64,000 bases of DNA from Phaeoceros laevis (lineage: Eukaryota; Anthocerotophyta; Anthocerotopsida; Notothyladales). The DNA is taken from positions 18,326-82,325 of the forward strand of contig JBNGIQ010009426.1 in assembly GCA_049999765.1 (NCBI GenBank). The letters are read 5' to 3'. Made by a program: the position numbers and the translations under genes. The notes under the pieces were generated by a model. The model made no database searches. It saw only the letters and a list, made by a program, of their open reading frames with translations, and had not been told where the DNA came from. Shown here piece by piece: positions 1 through 11,675 of this stretch (the stretch's first letter is position 1; the number at the start of each line of letters is the position of its first letter).

Positions 1-2990
1 AGGCTTGGTATGGATGTTTCACGAGGTCTTTCACCATAGTGTGCAAAATGCCAGCTGACTATTCAACTTGGAATTTATTCAGATGCACGGGACTCATAGA
101 GAAAACGTATTGATTAACTAAAAGACATCTGCGAGATAAGCTTATAAGTTGATAAGCTTATCTGCCTCCTGTGAGATAAGCTTATAATTAGCATCATGCT
201 GTCTGCTGCACTATTCCATAAAACCCCAAACACACCAGATCCTCAATTCCAAGAATGGCTTCTATCCCATCACAGGCATAGATCTTGTCAAGCAGGAATG
301 CATATAAGTCAGAAAGACAACGTCCTCCCACATAGTATTTTGTACCTGGCATGGTTACCCGCGACTGGTTCAGCCCAGCAAGGGGACAGATGAAGGGCAC
401 TGTAGCCTTGAAGTTGCAGTATGATTGCCTAGTGCTCTCTAGCCAGTACTGCAAGATCTCTTCATCACAAGGCAAAATACTCACGGTACAGCTACCAACT
501 AACAGGTCCAGTTGTGAGATCGATCAATTAATCTGCTAACGAGACATGTACATGACTGGCGCACATCGTTTTAAGGAATTCTTTTCAAGTGGTGGCCATC
601 GGAAGCAGACTAGTCTAGACTAAGTCAGTGTGTCAAGAAACACTTCTTCTAAGAACCTACAGAGTTGTCCCCATTTCTCATCAGTTGACTCAGGCTCAGT
701 GCGTACCTCGGTCATATCAGGAACAAAAAAGCAGAAAGCAGCTGGGTGAGCAGCAACATAATAGTAACCGTAGAACAGCATCTACCACTGCTAGGAGATG
801 CAACCCGACTGGAGCAATACTTTTCATGCTTTTAACTCCCAAACACATGGCAACAAATAGCCCTGTCGAGACTCTGAGTGCCTGGGCTCTGCCAAAGCCG
901 GTACTGAACGGACCATTAGCAAGTGCAGGCCCAATAACAACCAACTTTGCTTGGCAAGCAGGACTTCCCCAAAATCTCAACAAACAGATCGGCCCTGCAG
1001 CCCAGCCACAATATGTATAAGGTTTAAGGGAAAAGCGATAATATAGTTGTGGCATGTATAATCGGAGACATGGATCACAGACACGGCTTAAACTGCTTCT
1101 CACAGCCTGAAGAGCAGCCAAATTCAAGTTGGCTCTTGCGATCAAGGCAATTGAAATTGACCTTGAGATCAAGGCAATAAAATAGTCAAGAAAACACTTA
1201 CAAGACCCGATCCATCGACCCAAGAAGCTAGCAAGATGAGAGGCTTGGGCCTGAATCAGAGACATAGTAGAAGCGTAATAAGTCGGAAAGGGGACTCGCT
1301 ACATTGTTTGGGCATCCATTAAAACAGAAACCCTGCAACTAGCATCGAAAGTAAACCCTGCAAATAGCATCGTGTTTGGTATTCAGTTTATTGCGGTTTA
1401 TCGTGCTCTAATGTGTTCCTCCTTGTGCATGCAACAGACGTTTTCGGAGGCTGTGCTGAGACGTCTGGAGTTTTAATCATACAACTAGGGTGGGGTGGCA
1501 CAGACGCGTTGAGATTTTATTTAGCAGCATTTCCGATAGAATAGAAATGGAGACAAGCTTTGGGTTACTGAATGCAGCTTCGAAGCCTTTGTCACATAAC
1601 CACGTCATCGGACATGTCCCAAGAACGCCAAATGCTCTGTTCTCACACTTGTGAACACTGATCCAAAATCAGAAACAGCGTGACATTTTCATACTGATCC
1701 TCAGCGTCTGAAAAACAAGTGCGATAGATTCTCAGTAACACATGCTGCCAACGCTGGGACTGCCTGGGCTCTGCCGAAACCAGGACTGCCTGAGCCAGTA
1801 GCAAGTAACCAAAGATGCTGGAATGAAAGTCGGCCTGCATTTTGCATATCCCGGAACACCAAAGATGCTGGAATGTCATGACCATGTTATCAAGCAGCTT
1901 GTTGTGAGACTAACATCGGCAAGGCTAGGTTTTGGAGTTTTACCTTCACCAACAACTTCAGCTGCCAAAAGTACTTAGCGGATATCAAGACGCAAGGACA
2001 GAGGGACTAGTCCCAGTGCAGACCGTTGAGCACCGTATCAGTCCCCAAGCAAGACGAGGAGCCATATCTGCGTACCCAAGATCTCCTGAGCAGAGGAATT
2101 AATAAAAGTTGAAGAAACAACATAAAATAGCAATCTCAGCAAGAGGAATTAACAAAAGTTCAAGAAACACACTATCCAGAAAACTTACATGAGAGACCCA
2201 GCTCTGGACAACAGCAGTATAATAACTCATCACTCAGGAACTCACTAGTGATAGCCCAACTTTGGGAAGCGTGATCGTGGAAGGTACTGAGTCAGCAGCT
2301 GTCAGAACATCAAACGGGAATGGATCTGCATAGGACAAGGCTGTAGTTAGCCCTCAATCTCATCAATCACAGAAACAAAAGCAAAGTGCAACAAGCAATT
2401 GTTTCTATTGATCAAGATATGCATGGAAAGACTCCATTTTTTCTAAGTCGGCACTCGGCATCATCAACCTGGCCAAGGGCTGAACCTACCACCCATCAAG
2501 CTAGGATTTTTTTGCCTACGATGAGGACAATGGTGAACCATCAATTCCCTGGTCATGAGAATATTCATTGATGATGGCACGACATCTATAAAGGGAGTAG
2601 AGTTGAGAGTTTCAACTCTGGCCTGTACCCCCACTCCTCCCTGGTTATTAGCGGAAGATAACTCTTATCTAATCCTCAAGCCTTGGCAGGATCCGGAGAC
2701 GTGATAAGTTAGGAGACCCGGTCTGGTCTGTGTGTGTGGGAGGGAGAAACCGTCTTTCGTAAAAACTTTCCTATTTCTGGCACATGGTCTCACGACCTCG
2801 TGGCTCCTGTATTATTAGAGTTCAGTGTTATTAGCGCCAACAAAGCTTGAAGTCGCGGCTACCGTTTCCAGGTGTCAGCAAGTGCTGTCAGCTACCACGT
2901 GGTCCGCTTTGCGCTCTTATTGGTGATTCGTTTCCTGCTCAACAGAACCATAAAATGCGTTCCAAGCACAGCCTCCACATTAGGCCGGCC
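1..2990. other. Intergenic, no gene recognised
   Basis: No recognisable coding domain. A 96-codon minus-strand frame at 194-484 is open and has a balanced composition, so it could be an exon, but I do not recognise it and see no clear partner exon. Short direct duplications are present: GAGATAAGCTTATAA near 133 and 171, a 20-bp unit at 1329-1373, CAAAGATGCTGGAATG at about 1808 and 1860, and a roughly 50-bp spaced repeat at 2093-2169. A TATA-like CTATAAAGG lies at 2587. It could be decayed transposon sequence. Confidence 0.5.
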
Positions 2991-2992
2991 CC

Positions 2993-3687
2993 ATGGCGAG
3001 TCATCAATGCGTAGCGGTGCTGCTGGGGCTGACGTTCCTGCTGGCCAGCGCGGGATGGACCTGTAGGCGCGTCATTACCTCCCGTCACCTGCGACGGCAA
3101 ATCCCGCTGTACCCCAAGACGGAGGCGGAGCTGGTGGCGGCGGTGGCGCAGGCGGTGCAGAGCGGCACCAAAATGAAGGTGGTGAGCAAATCGGGGCACT
3201 CGTTTCCAGGACGTGCGGCCGCTGGTGCAGCTGAGGCCATTTGGGCTGTGCGACGTGGAGATTTACAGCGGACTGGTGATGCGCTTCGTCAAGGGAGCGA
3301 TGTGCACCAGGAGGTGGAGCAGATGGCGGTGTTCAAGTACGAGGGTACCCCGCACTGGGGCAAGAACCGGCCCGTCGCCGTCGCCGGCGTGGCGGCCAAG
3401 TACCCCCCCAGGGTCGACGATTTCTTGAAGGTGAAGCGGCAGTGGGACCCCGAGGGTTTCTTCTCCAACGACTGGACCGACGCGGTGTGCCCTACTGCGC
3501 CCTGGAAGGGCTGTGCATTTGCTCCAAGGACGTTCACTGCAACCCCGAGGCGGGCTACTTTTGCCGACCCGGGTTGGTGTACAAAGACGCCCGAGTATGT
3601 AGGTTCGAGGGCACAACTCCTCATGATCTCAGCAGTGGCCCGCACACCGAGAGCTTTGACAACTTTGAGGGCCATGCCGATTGGTGA
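2993..3687 (+). pseudogene. L-gulonolactone oxidase-like pseudogene with internal deletion
   Basis: Remnant of a plant L-gulono-1,4-lactone oxidase-like flavoprotein (FAD_binding_4 plus ALO domain, ascorbate-related, normally about 590 residues and secreted). The start ATG at 2993 opens a hydrophobic signal-peptide-like stretch. It is followed by YPKTEAELVAAV and the FAD-domain start KVVSKSGHSFP at 3175-3210. The sequence then jumps, in another frame, to the C-terminal part: [16 protein letters not shown] (3240-3290), [20 protein letters not shown] (3317-3372), the region around [12 protein letters not shown], and the Cys-rich tail [12 protein letters not shown]...[14 protein letters not shown] (3500-3605), again in a different frame. 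Roughly 330 codons of the middle, including most of the FAD domain, are missing, and at least two frameshifts are present. It cannot encode a working enzyme. The absence of introns could mean a processed copy. Confidence 0.8.
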
Positions 3688-3884
3688 CTTCCGCTTATGA
3701 GCACCCCGTCAATCACCTATTAAAAACCCCCTCTAGTAAGGCTGGCACATCTAGACAACGTCAGGGCAATGTCAGGGCAACTTGCCATCCAAAGGAATAT
3801 AACATATATCCGCCAAAAAAAATACCGTCGGACAATTTGCCCATCCACTGATGGAAATCTCCTCCTCAAGCCTGGGCAGCAACT

Positions 3885-3999
3885 TTCTTCAAAACTGAAA
3901 TGAACCAAGGTTCTTCAAAACTGAAATGAACCAAGGGGCTCTAGCTAGTCTGCAGTTAGTCGATCCAAGGGGCTCTAGCTAGTCTGCAGTTAGTCGATC
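3885..3999. repeat. Two adjacent tandem duplications
   Basis: The unit TTCTTCAAAACTGAAATGAA plus CCAAGG (26 bp) occurs twice in a row. It is followed by a 34-bp unit containing GGGGCTCTAGCTAGTCTGCA, also twice. The copies are identical or nearly so, so they are recent. Confidence 0.85.
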
Positions 4000-4240
4000 T
4001 ACTCGGTGCTATTGTTCTCTGCCCTCAAATCTGCACATGAAACTGAACCTGTTCCACCACAAGTGCAGGAAGTGGTTGTAGCATCCGCTGATGCATTCCA
4101 AGAAAAAAGAGCAATATCAGTTCACAAACAGGCTAACAGGCTAGCACCTGTGGAGAATGCCCAAGTGCAGCAAAATCGATTGGAAGACTTGTTGGTCATG
4201 TCATTTGGACTGAGCAATGGGCTCGTATCCTTCCAAAATG

Positions 4241-4316
4241 TTTGCTCATGGGCAGGTAAGGCCTACAAAATGGTAAGCAACTTGGAAGCGCTTTGCCTTA
4301 CCTGCCCGTGAGCAAA
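4241..4316. repeat. Inverted repeat, 22-bp arms
   Basis: Arms at 4241-4262 and 4295-4316 are complementary except for one mismatch, with a 32-nt loop. The structure lies immediately downstream (in gene orientation) of the PPR-KP stop at 4348, so it could act as an mRNA 3' hairpin or be a small foldback element. Confidence 0.8.
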
Positions 4317-4347
4317 CCTGCAGTTGCTTTGGGCTCCTAGTACTCCG

Positions 4348-5517
4348 TCAAGGCCGGCCCCCACAACAACACGATCCATCATAAAATCGGTGGACACGGT
4401 GTGCATCTCTTACAATAATCTCTCTCTTTTCGATCCTTGACATAATCTCGGTGGAACTGTGACAGTCCCCACACATTCGCAGGTTCTTAGTGACCAATAG
4501 TGGTGTTCCATCCCTAGTGTGTAGAAGCCCATATGCAAGTGCTAACTTCTCAGCATGTCCACAAAGGTCATCTTCCTTCCCCTTCTCAGATAGTCCCTTT
4601 AGAACCAATTCCGTGTGCGGCAGATGGCCCCCTTCCACCTGCAACCGTGTAACCATACTCCGCGTCTTGGAGGATATGTCTCCCTTGTCTTCACCGACAA
4701 CAAACGTGTGTACATGCCTGTCCACCTCAATGCCTGCCACTGCAGGTTTCTTGCTAGCTCCAGCTAGCTTTCTCAACCTTTTCATCCTCTCTACGTCTGA
4801 CCATCTGCCAGCATCTGCATAGATATTTCCCATGAGGACATACGCAGCTGCATTCTGGGAATCTAACCTTACAAGGCGTGCAAAACATCTTCTCCCCCGT
4901 TCCATGCCGCCGTGACTTCGGCAGGCATTCAGCAAAGATGTGAATCCGACATCGTCGCTCTCATATGACAACAGCATCTTCTCTGCCTCATCCAGATAGC
5001 CTGCCCGCCCAAAGAGATCAGCCATGCAAGTGTAATGCTGAATAGTAGGTTTGATGCCACGTTCTTCCACCATGGCCTTAAAGAACTGCTGACCCTCTTG
5101 CACGAGGCCCTCGTGACTGCATGCTACCAGAAGGCACGTGTAAGTAGACTCATCAGCCTGAACACCATCCCCCACCATATTGTGAAAGCACTCCATTGCC
5201 CTGAGGCCTTCATTACAATGACCAAACCCATTTATCATCGCATTCCATGTCACTACATCCTTAGAGGGCAAACTATCAAAAAATTTGCATGCTTCTTCCA
5301 ACTTGCCGCATTTTGCATACATGTCAACCAGGCTACTGGCCACATACATATCCGCTTCCACTCCTTGTTTCAGAATCTGTGAATGGAGCAGCTTGCCCTG
5401 TTGCGAATCCTGGAGAGCCAAGTATCCACACGAAACAGAAGAGTTTTTGTTCAGAATAATCAACAAATTCAACATTCCCACAACCGTTTCAGGTAGCCCG
5501 TCTTGGCATAGGTGTCA
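4348..5517 (-). pseudogene. PPR protein, DYW:KP type, 5'-truncated
   Basis: C-terminal portion of a PLS-class pentatricopeptide-repeat RNA editing factor, expected to act in chloroplast or mitochondrion. The order is: end of an L motif, S motif (SSLVDMYAKCGKLEEACKFF), P motif, L motif, S motif, E1, E2, a KKPAVAGIEV segment in the place of the PG box, then a DYW-type deaminase domain. The domain keeps the HxE site (CGHAEKLALAYGLL) and the zinc CxxC (MCGDCHSS) and ends CCCGGRP instead of DYW. KKPA plus GRP is the KP variant, linked in hornworts, lycophytes and ferns to U-to-C editing. The frame is open back to a TGA at about 5518, right beside the truncated Helitron, so most PPR repeats are lost and the specificity region is incomplete. 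A 12-residue insertion-like stretch (LLIILNKNSSVS) interrupts the first L motif. It could be expressed only if a new promoter lies in the Helitron. Confidence 0.85.
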
Positions 5518-5536
5518 TCTGAAAGACCTTTAGTGC

Positions 5537-6559
5537 ATGGTGGACCGTTGGGGTATGCCGCATTTCTTCCTTACATTAACTGCTGATGAAACCTCTGACA
5601 CCAAGTGGGGTGAGATTAAGGACCTCGAAAGGTTGCTTGCTTCCTTTGCATCAAATCTAACTTGGAGTGACGCTCCTGTTGAATGTTGTGTTCTGTTTCA
5701 TCATCGTTTAAAGATGTTTTTGAACGAGTTCGTTTTTGGTACTAAGTCAATTCTAGGTCGTGTTTTGCATTATCTTATGAGGTACGAAGTCCAAAACAGA
5801 GGATCGCTCCACGCACACATTATACTCTGGGTCCACAAAGATGATGTCGAACAAATTACTAATGACATCTGTGCTTATGTTCCTGCAGAATGGGACGAAT
5901 CCACCCAACGCTTTCTGGAGCCACGCACGTCCGAGGAATCACAGCTACTTCATCTGGTACGGACCAAACAAATGCACATATGTCGGGACTCTGGCTGCCG
6001 TGCCAACAACAGACCATGTAAGTACGGCTTTCCATTCGATACTTTGCAAGAGTTGCAAGCTTCTCTTCAACCTACAGCCAAAAAGTGGACTTACAGCAGA
6101 CCACGACATTGTGACAGAAATGTGGTTCCGTATCATCCCACCGTAGCTCTAATTTGGGGTGCTCATTCTAACGTGCAGAGAGTCACAAACGAGTCATGGA
6201 GTCTATACATGCTCAAATATGCCTTGAAATCGGAACCTAGCGGTCATCTCAACCTGTCTGCGGAAGATGCACAGGGCTTAGGTCTCCAAGGATACAGTCT
6301 AGAGACTTTGCAACTTATATCCTCAAGTATTCTGTCCAAGCCCATATCTGCAACTGAAGCTGCTCTTCACACCCTAGCCATCCCAACCATCAAACAAAGT
6401 GCATCCGTGGTACGGATTGATTCAAGCCACTTAGAAACAGAACTTACTTCTATAGAGAATACGGCGCCACTAGTGTCCACCCCATTACCCATTACACCCA
6501 ATGCCCTGATGCCCTTAAGACTGAAACCTACTACTCGTTCTGGAAAAGCTACACAGTAG
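5537..6559 (+). pseudogene. Helitron Rep (HUH endonuclease) domain
   Basis: Encodes the replication initiator domain that nicks and joins single-stranded ends during rolling-circle transposition. Seen: the FLTLTAD strand, the HUH motif in RGSLHAHIILW (about residues 90-100), a Cys-rich segment CRDSGCRANNRPCKYGFP, and the catalytic tyrosine pair in SLYMLKYALK (about residue 225). The real reading frame leaves this ORF near 6440 and continues in the +1 frame through YSFWKSY...RFTDYHPTHM, so the last 40 residues here are out-of-frame. The N-terminus is missing. Catalytic residues look intact but the ORF cannot make a full RepHel protein. Confidence 0.85.
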
Positions 6560-8290
6560 ACAAGAAAAGATGGAAATCTTCCGAATCTGAGCTCATCGAC
6601 AGAATCGGTAACTACGTTTATCCGGTAGACAGACTTGTTAGATTTACAGACTATCATCCTACACACATGTCAGAAGGCTTCTTTTACAACATCCTCTTAA
6701 AGTATGTCCCTTTCAGATCCAAACAGGAACCCAACCCAACCAATTTTCTGGATGATCCGTACCTCATGTCTTGCATCCAAAAAGGTTTGACTACTAACAT
6801 CTCTAACATGCAGACACACATCCTAGACTACGCAAGGTACCACCTTCACTCTTTTTCCCATATTGACATGATTATGAAAACTCTGATGCAAAAGTATCCT
6901 TCGTTGTCTGTCACTGACAATGGGACCCTTGACGTTTCCAACCATCTCGGCAGAGTACCAACTTCCAGACACAGGTTTCCAAACCCTACTCCCACAACTC
7001 TCAACGTTTCTCTCACACCTGACCAACAAAATGCTTGGAATCGATTGCAGATACAACACAGAGGCCTCCATTTCATCACAGGACCACCCGGATCCGGCAA
7101 AACGTTCTTCATCAACTACATCACAACTCAATGGCAGCAACAAGGTAAGCTTGTCTTGCATTGTGCAACCACATGGGCAGCAGCAATCCGCATGTCTTCA
7201 CATGCTGCAACTGTACACCATCTTTTCGCTTTACCGACAACAGGCTCTGTGAGAGAGCTCCCACCTACAAGTGAATCCAAAGGCCTCCTCAAATCGGCCG
7301 ATATCATTATCATCGATGAAATCAGCATGATGAAAATTGAGACTCTGGAACGTATCAGTCACAGAATTCATCAGATCGAAGTGGAACTGGACGAAGGCCC
7401 GACGACTGGAATTTTCCTTCAGGAAATGGTCATTCTAGTCGGAGATCTATATCAGCTCCCACCAGTCTGCAGGACACATCGCCGCGAACCAGTGTGCAAA
7501 CAATGCCACATATCCGGCAGTCCTGTGTTCGCCAGAGCAATCCAGTACCATCTCACAACAAATATGAGACAAGCTGATGATCCAGAATTTGCTACATTTT
7601 TTAACTACATCCGCCTCCAAAAACCGTCTCAATCACAAATAGACACATGTCTTCATCAATGCTTTGTATCATCAATACTTTGACGGATCAAGTATCATTA
7701 TCTGCACACAGCACCGCGATGTAGAAACCTACAATGAAATAGTTCTGTCGCGCTTATTTCTAGGCAAAGCAGACATTTGGCAAATCCCAGTTAGCTTCTC
7801 CAAAGACATGGATACGACCAACCCTGTAACAACAACCTGGTTAAACTCTACCACAGGATTCAGAAAACTTACCAAGATCTGCATCGGTGCCAGAGTCATT
7901 ATCACTCGAAATATTGATTTAAAGATAGGAGCTGCAAATGGAGCCTTTACAACGGTCGAGACTATATCAGTCACCAACCACGAAGTCACCACCATCGTCA
8001 TCCGCATAGCTACAACCAATCAATTACTCTCAGTCTCCAAGTTTTTATACAGAATGGACACTTACGGAGGCCGCCACAGATCCAAAAACATGTTTCCTCT
8101 TCTTTTGGGATATGCTATCACATGTCATAGATCGCAAGGCACTTCTATCAATACTGATGTCCTTCTCGTGATTCGAGAAGTCTTCACCCCTGGACTCCTT
8201 TATGTCATGTTGTCCAGAGTGACAAACTGTCACAACCTGCACATTCAGAGACACCTGACTCCGAGTGACTTCACACCAGTCACATTCTGA
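6450..8290 (+). pseudogene. Helitron Pif1-like helicase domain
   Basis: Superfamily 1 helicase part of the RepHel polyprotein, in two frames split near 7670. Seen: Walker A GPPGSGKT (7081-7104), Walker B IIIIDEISM (7303-7330), motif III GDLYQLPPV, motif IV-like TNMRQ (7560), then in the next frame the RVI segment, the C-terminal AITCHRSQGTS (8113-8148) and LYVMLSRV motifs. Stop at 8288. All helicase motifs are recognisable, so decay is recent, but the frameshift removes the last third of the enzyme from the same polypeptide. Confidence 0.85.
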
Positions 8291-10178
8291 GGTACAAACC
8301 TACACTACCCGTCATTTTTGCATCTACTTTGCAGAACGTACAAGACGGATACTAACATAATTTCAACTTCTGTCCACAGATCTCAGCGCCCTGCGAACGT
8401 GATATGCTAATTCCGAACTACCACGTCCTATTCTGAAAAGGAGCTTCAGTTGCATATTTTACGCAATTTAGATTTCTGACAGTGTCAAACGGTTTGAAAT
8501 GATACTCTGAATGAGAACTTCAAGCGTAGCTTTTACTTCCTTACACCCGTCTACTTCGCTACTCCAGCGAACATTGCCTACTTTTTCCATTTTGCAAATC
8601 GATATCCACACTTTTTGCAACACTTGAGCCATCGCCAACAATATTGCACAATACCAGCTCTTGCCACAATGTGCAAGAGCACGTAAACGCACGCACCCGT
8701 CCCAACCTTGAATTCCGAAAACTACAAGCTGACAATCACGGACCAACAATCACAACCATCTCAAACCCAGGTTTCAAAAGCATACTGGTCAAACATCCAT
8801 CCGCGTCTTTGGTACCCATTCATCCGCGTATTTCGTACGCATCTATCCATCTATCCATCCGTGTTTTTCGGACCATCCATCCGTGTATTTCGAACCATCC
8901 ATCCATCCATACATCCGTGTATTCCACACCCACTCATACACAGTCACCACAAAACACGCGGTTACCAACCGACACTATCTGGTCAATCCCAGTAGACCGA
9001 CACATGGACCAATCCCCATTCCGCAAACTGCCACGTTACAAATATAGTTCTCGGATCCCTCGTCGGCACTTATGTCTTTGACTTACTCATGTTATTTCAT
9101 TCGTATCTTTCCCACTTTTTAGCCACGTCTGTCACTTTTTCCCATCTCACACCATATCCGCACCGTATCTGAACCGTATGTTATGTCATAGCATGGACGT
9201 GGACATGCTTTTACCCCATTATCACATGTACAGATCCTCCATGCTGCCGTCTCAACTCTGACCAATGAACCACGCCTGCACACCCAAACAACGGTTAGAA
9301 CCTGCACCCAAACCACGGTTAGAACTTGCACACACCCAAACCACAGTAAGAACCTGCACCCAAAGCACAACACACCCAAACCCGTTAATCGTTAGAGATT
9401 CTAGCGGTTCTGATTACATGATCTGATAAAGAGTTCCCGTCCACTGATTACATAATCCGGTTACAGGGTAAAGTCTAGCCAACCTCCAACCACTGAGGTT
9501 TTTAAAGGGATGCCTCCGGAACCAAGAACAACGTTATGAGTTAAATTGTCACAAAACACCTTAATAGCAAATGCCACACATTGCGCCCATCCAATATGGG
9601 GTAATTGTGCATGCCTTGCCCAGTTCGAGACGCCAAATTTGTAACCCGTAATTCTTTACAATATTCGTTCCATCGACTAACTTCCCACAGCCCATTTTAC
9701 GTGCATCCTCTAAGCTGCCGCATCCTCTAAGCTGCAGCACTTCGCATGTATATTAACCAAGCTTCCGCCTAAAACCAGATCCTCTTGCAGTCCTCATCGT
9801 CCGATCTGTGCATGGAGCTACTTTCCCTGGTGCACAGCAGATGATGACCAAATGAACAAGCTCCACAGATGTGGAAAAAGACTCTTGGAAGATGCATTCG
9901 AAATCCACTTTTCGAAAACACACCTACACGGACGTCATTCATGTGCAGCTAAACATTTGCATTTACATTTACGATGCATACAAAAATTTGTATCATCTTC
10001 TAAAACTGAAAACCAGCTCTGGAGTTTCATTGCAGGGCACACTAGGAAACAGTGCTTGCGCATGTTCTGTTCTTGAATTGTCATCTTGGGTTGGTGATCT
10101 TATAATTTGCAAACTCTAAAGAGAGCTGATGGCGTACCTTGGGAAGGAAACTGAAAATGGAAGGCTTTTATGCATCCT
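8291..10178. other. Helitron 3' flank, no gene
   Basis: No coding domain recognised. It contains a CATCC-rich stretch (8800-8935), a triplicated 25-bp unit built on AAACCACGGTTAGAACCTGCA (9285-9375), and two copies of TGATTACATRAT (9412 and 9447). The Helitron 3' terminus should be here but I could not identify a hairpin plus CTRR with confidence. Confidence 0.5.
8800..8935. repeat. Degenerate CATC/CATCC tandem repeat
   Basis: Imperfect iterations of CATCCATCCGTGTATTTCG-like units, about seven copies. Two plus-strand ORFs that overlap it simply translate the repeat. Confidence 0.8.
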
Positions 10179-10278
10179 NNNNNNNNNNNNNNNNNNNNNN
10201 NNNNNNNNNNNNNNNNNNNNNNNNNNNNNNNNNNNNNNNNNNNNNNNNNNNNNNNNNNNNNNNNNNNNNNNNNNNNNN
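10179..10278. other. Assembly gap (100 N)
   Basis: One hundred undetermined bases, the conventional size for a gap of unknown length. The flanks share no overlap that I can see. Confidence 0.99.
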
Positions 10279-10684
10279 TAGTCTCAGAAACAGTCGTGCG
10301 TACCTTGCGAGATACGGCTTGAAAATGACGAAACATCACGAAGAAAAACTTAGTTCTGCTGGTCATTACTTACTTGACGAGTATGTACCAGTCTGGTTCA
10401 ATGATTACAAATGTCTGTGAGGCGAGCAAATGCTTTAAGACTTTTGAACGCCAGCATAGGCCACAGACTTTCCTCCGTGACATTTTGAAAGCAACGAAAT
10501 ATGCAGGCTGAACAGGTTCACGGTCTGCTCAGCCTACATCACAAACATGGCAGGCTACGTTTCTACGTTTGAAGCACTACTTCCCATGCTTGCACAAACA
10601 ATCGGCTCATTGCAGCTAATCTGGTACCCATCACCGTTATTGCCTTGGAACCCAGCATGAGATCCAGACGCCCAGAACACCACT

Positions 10685-10960
10685 CTTCCCCTCCCCTCTG
10701 CCCTCTCTCTCTTCCCTTCTCTCCCCTTCTCTGATTCGCTCCTCCTACATCGGGACCCCGGGCTCACGCCCTTCAAGCCCTGCAGAAATGCTTCCCCTCC
10801 GCGCCGCTCTCTCTCTTTCCCTTCTATCCCCTTCTCTGATTCGCTCCTCCTATATTGGGACCCCGGGCTCACACCCTTCAAGCCCTGCAGAAACGCCTCC
10901 CCTCTACGCCGCACTCTCTCTCTCTTTCCCTTCTCTCCCCTTCTCTCATTCGCCTCCTTT
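10685..10960. repeat. Minisatellite, 105-106 bp unit, about 2.6 copies
   Basis: Units start at 10685, 10791 and 10896. Each has a pyrimidine-rich half (CTCTCTCTTTCCCTTCTC) and a half with GGGACCCCGGGCTCA and CCTTCAAGCCCTGCAGAAA. Copies differ by a few substitutions. The 119-codon minus-strand ORF over it is only the repeat translated. Confidence 0.9.
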
Positions 10961-10980
10961 TACATCAGTCCGCCTTTTGA

Positions 10981-11546
10981 TGTCCTCAAAGAACGTAAAA
11001 AATCAAAACTATACTGCCCTCCTAACCAAAGTCTCGACTCTAAACCTTAAAAAAAAACTACGATTACACTCAATTGCGCGACTAGGTCTTCAATCACTGC
11101 GGCTCACAATCGACCGAATTTTGCTGGTAATTGTCGGATTGCTGTTGAGGATCTCCGGAGCCATGCTATGGTTGCTGCATATGTGCTTAGTCAGCTTGCG
11201 CTTGCGCCTCCATCGATTGAGAAGAACTTGCACGCAAGAAAGCTTAGTGCAGACAACGACAACAGCAGAACTTTCTGGAGGACAGGTTTCCGATGACAGC
11301 AAAAAGGAAGAGAGGATCTTTGTGACTGAATTTGACTTGCCACCAAAACAAAAGAAGAGACTGCCTCTAGGATGCTACGACGGAGTGGAGATCGAATGCA
11401 TAGGAGGGAATTGGGCACCCGACCAATATCACTGTGCAACCAGCGGACATACCATGACAAGACTGACTCTGGACAAGGACGGAAACAGAACTACGAACTT
11501 CTATGGTGAGAGCTCAAGCTTTGTTGGATTTAGGATGCATACTTGA
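10981..11546 (+). other. Unidentified possible exon sequence
   Basis: Open frames with coding-like composition but no family I recognise. One frame (about 11070-11295) reads RSSITAAHNRPNFAGNCRIAV and continues through SHAMVAAYVLSQLALAPPS before a TGA. Another runs 11296-11546 with EERIFVTEFDLPPKQKKRLP. It could be a two-exon fragment or remains of an element next to the Copia insertion. There is no supporting splice pair that I trust. Confidence 0.25.
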
Positions 11547-11675
11547 CTCCCCCACTGACTGTGGCACCCCCACTAATCCTGCAGTGTCTGAGAACAAATT
11601 GTGGACAGAATACTTGGACTAGAACAGCTACCCCGAAGATTCAGACTGCTGCAGGGACTGACCTGACTGGTAGAG

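Larger units (their letters stand above)
5530..8290 (+). mobile_element. Helitron, broken autonomous element
   Basis: Rolling-circle transposon coding block with Rep (HUH nuclease) and Pif1-family helicase in Helitron order. The reading frame shifts at least twice (near 6450 and near 7670). The N-terminal part of Rep before MVDRWGMPHFFLTLTAD is missing, so the element starts abruptly where the adjacent PPR gene also ends. I could not place the TC start or the hairpin-CTRR end: the 5' end is probably deleted and the 3' end could lie anywhere up to about 9.4 kb. Confidence 0.88.

Noticed and set aside
8640-9081. Two overlapping plus-strand ORFs of 145 and 95 codons
   Set aside because: They translate the CATCC repeat in two frames; composition is repeat-driven.
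10555-10914. Minus-strand ORF with repeated GEAFLQGLKGVSPGS
   Set aside because: It is the 105-bp minisatellite read in a frame compatible with its near-multiple-of-3 unit; no independent coding evidence.
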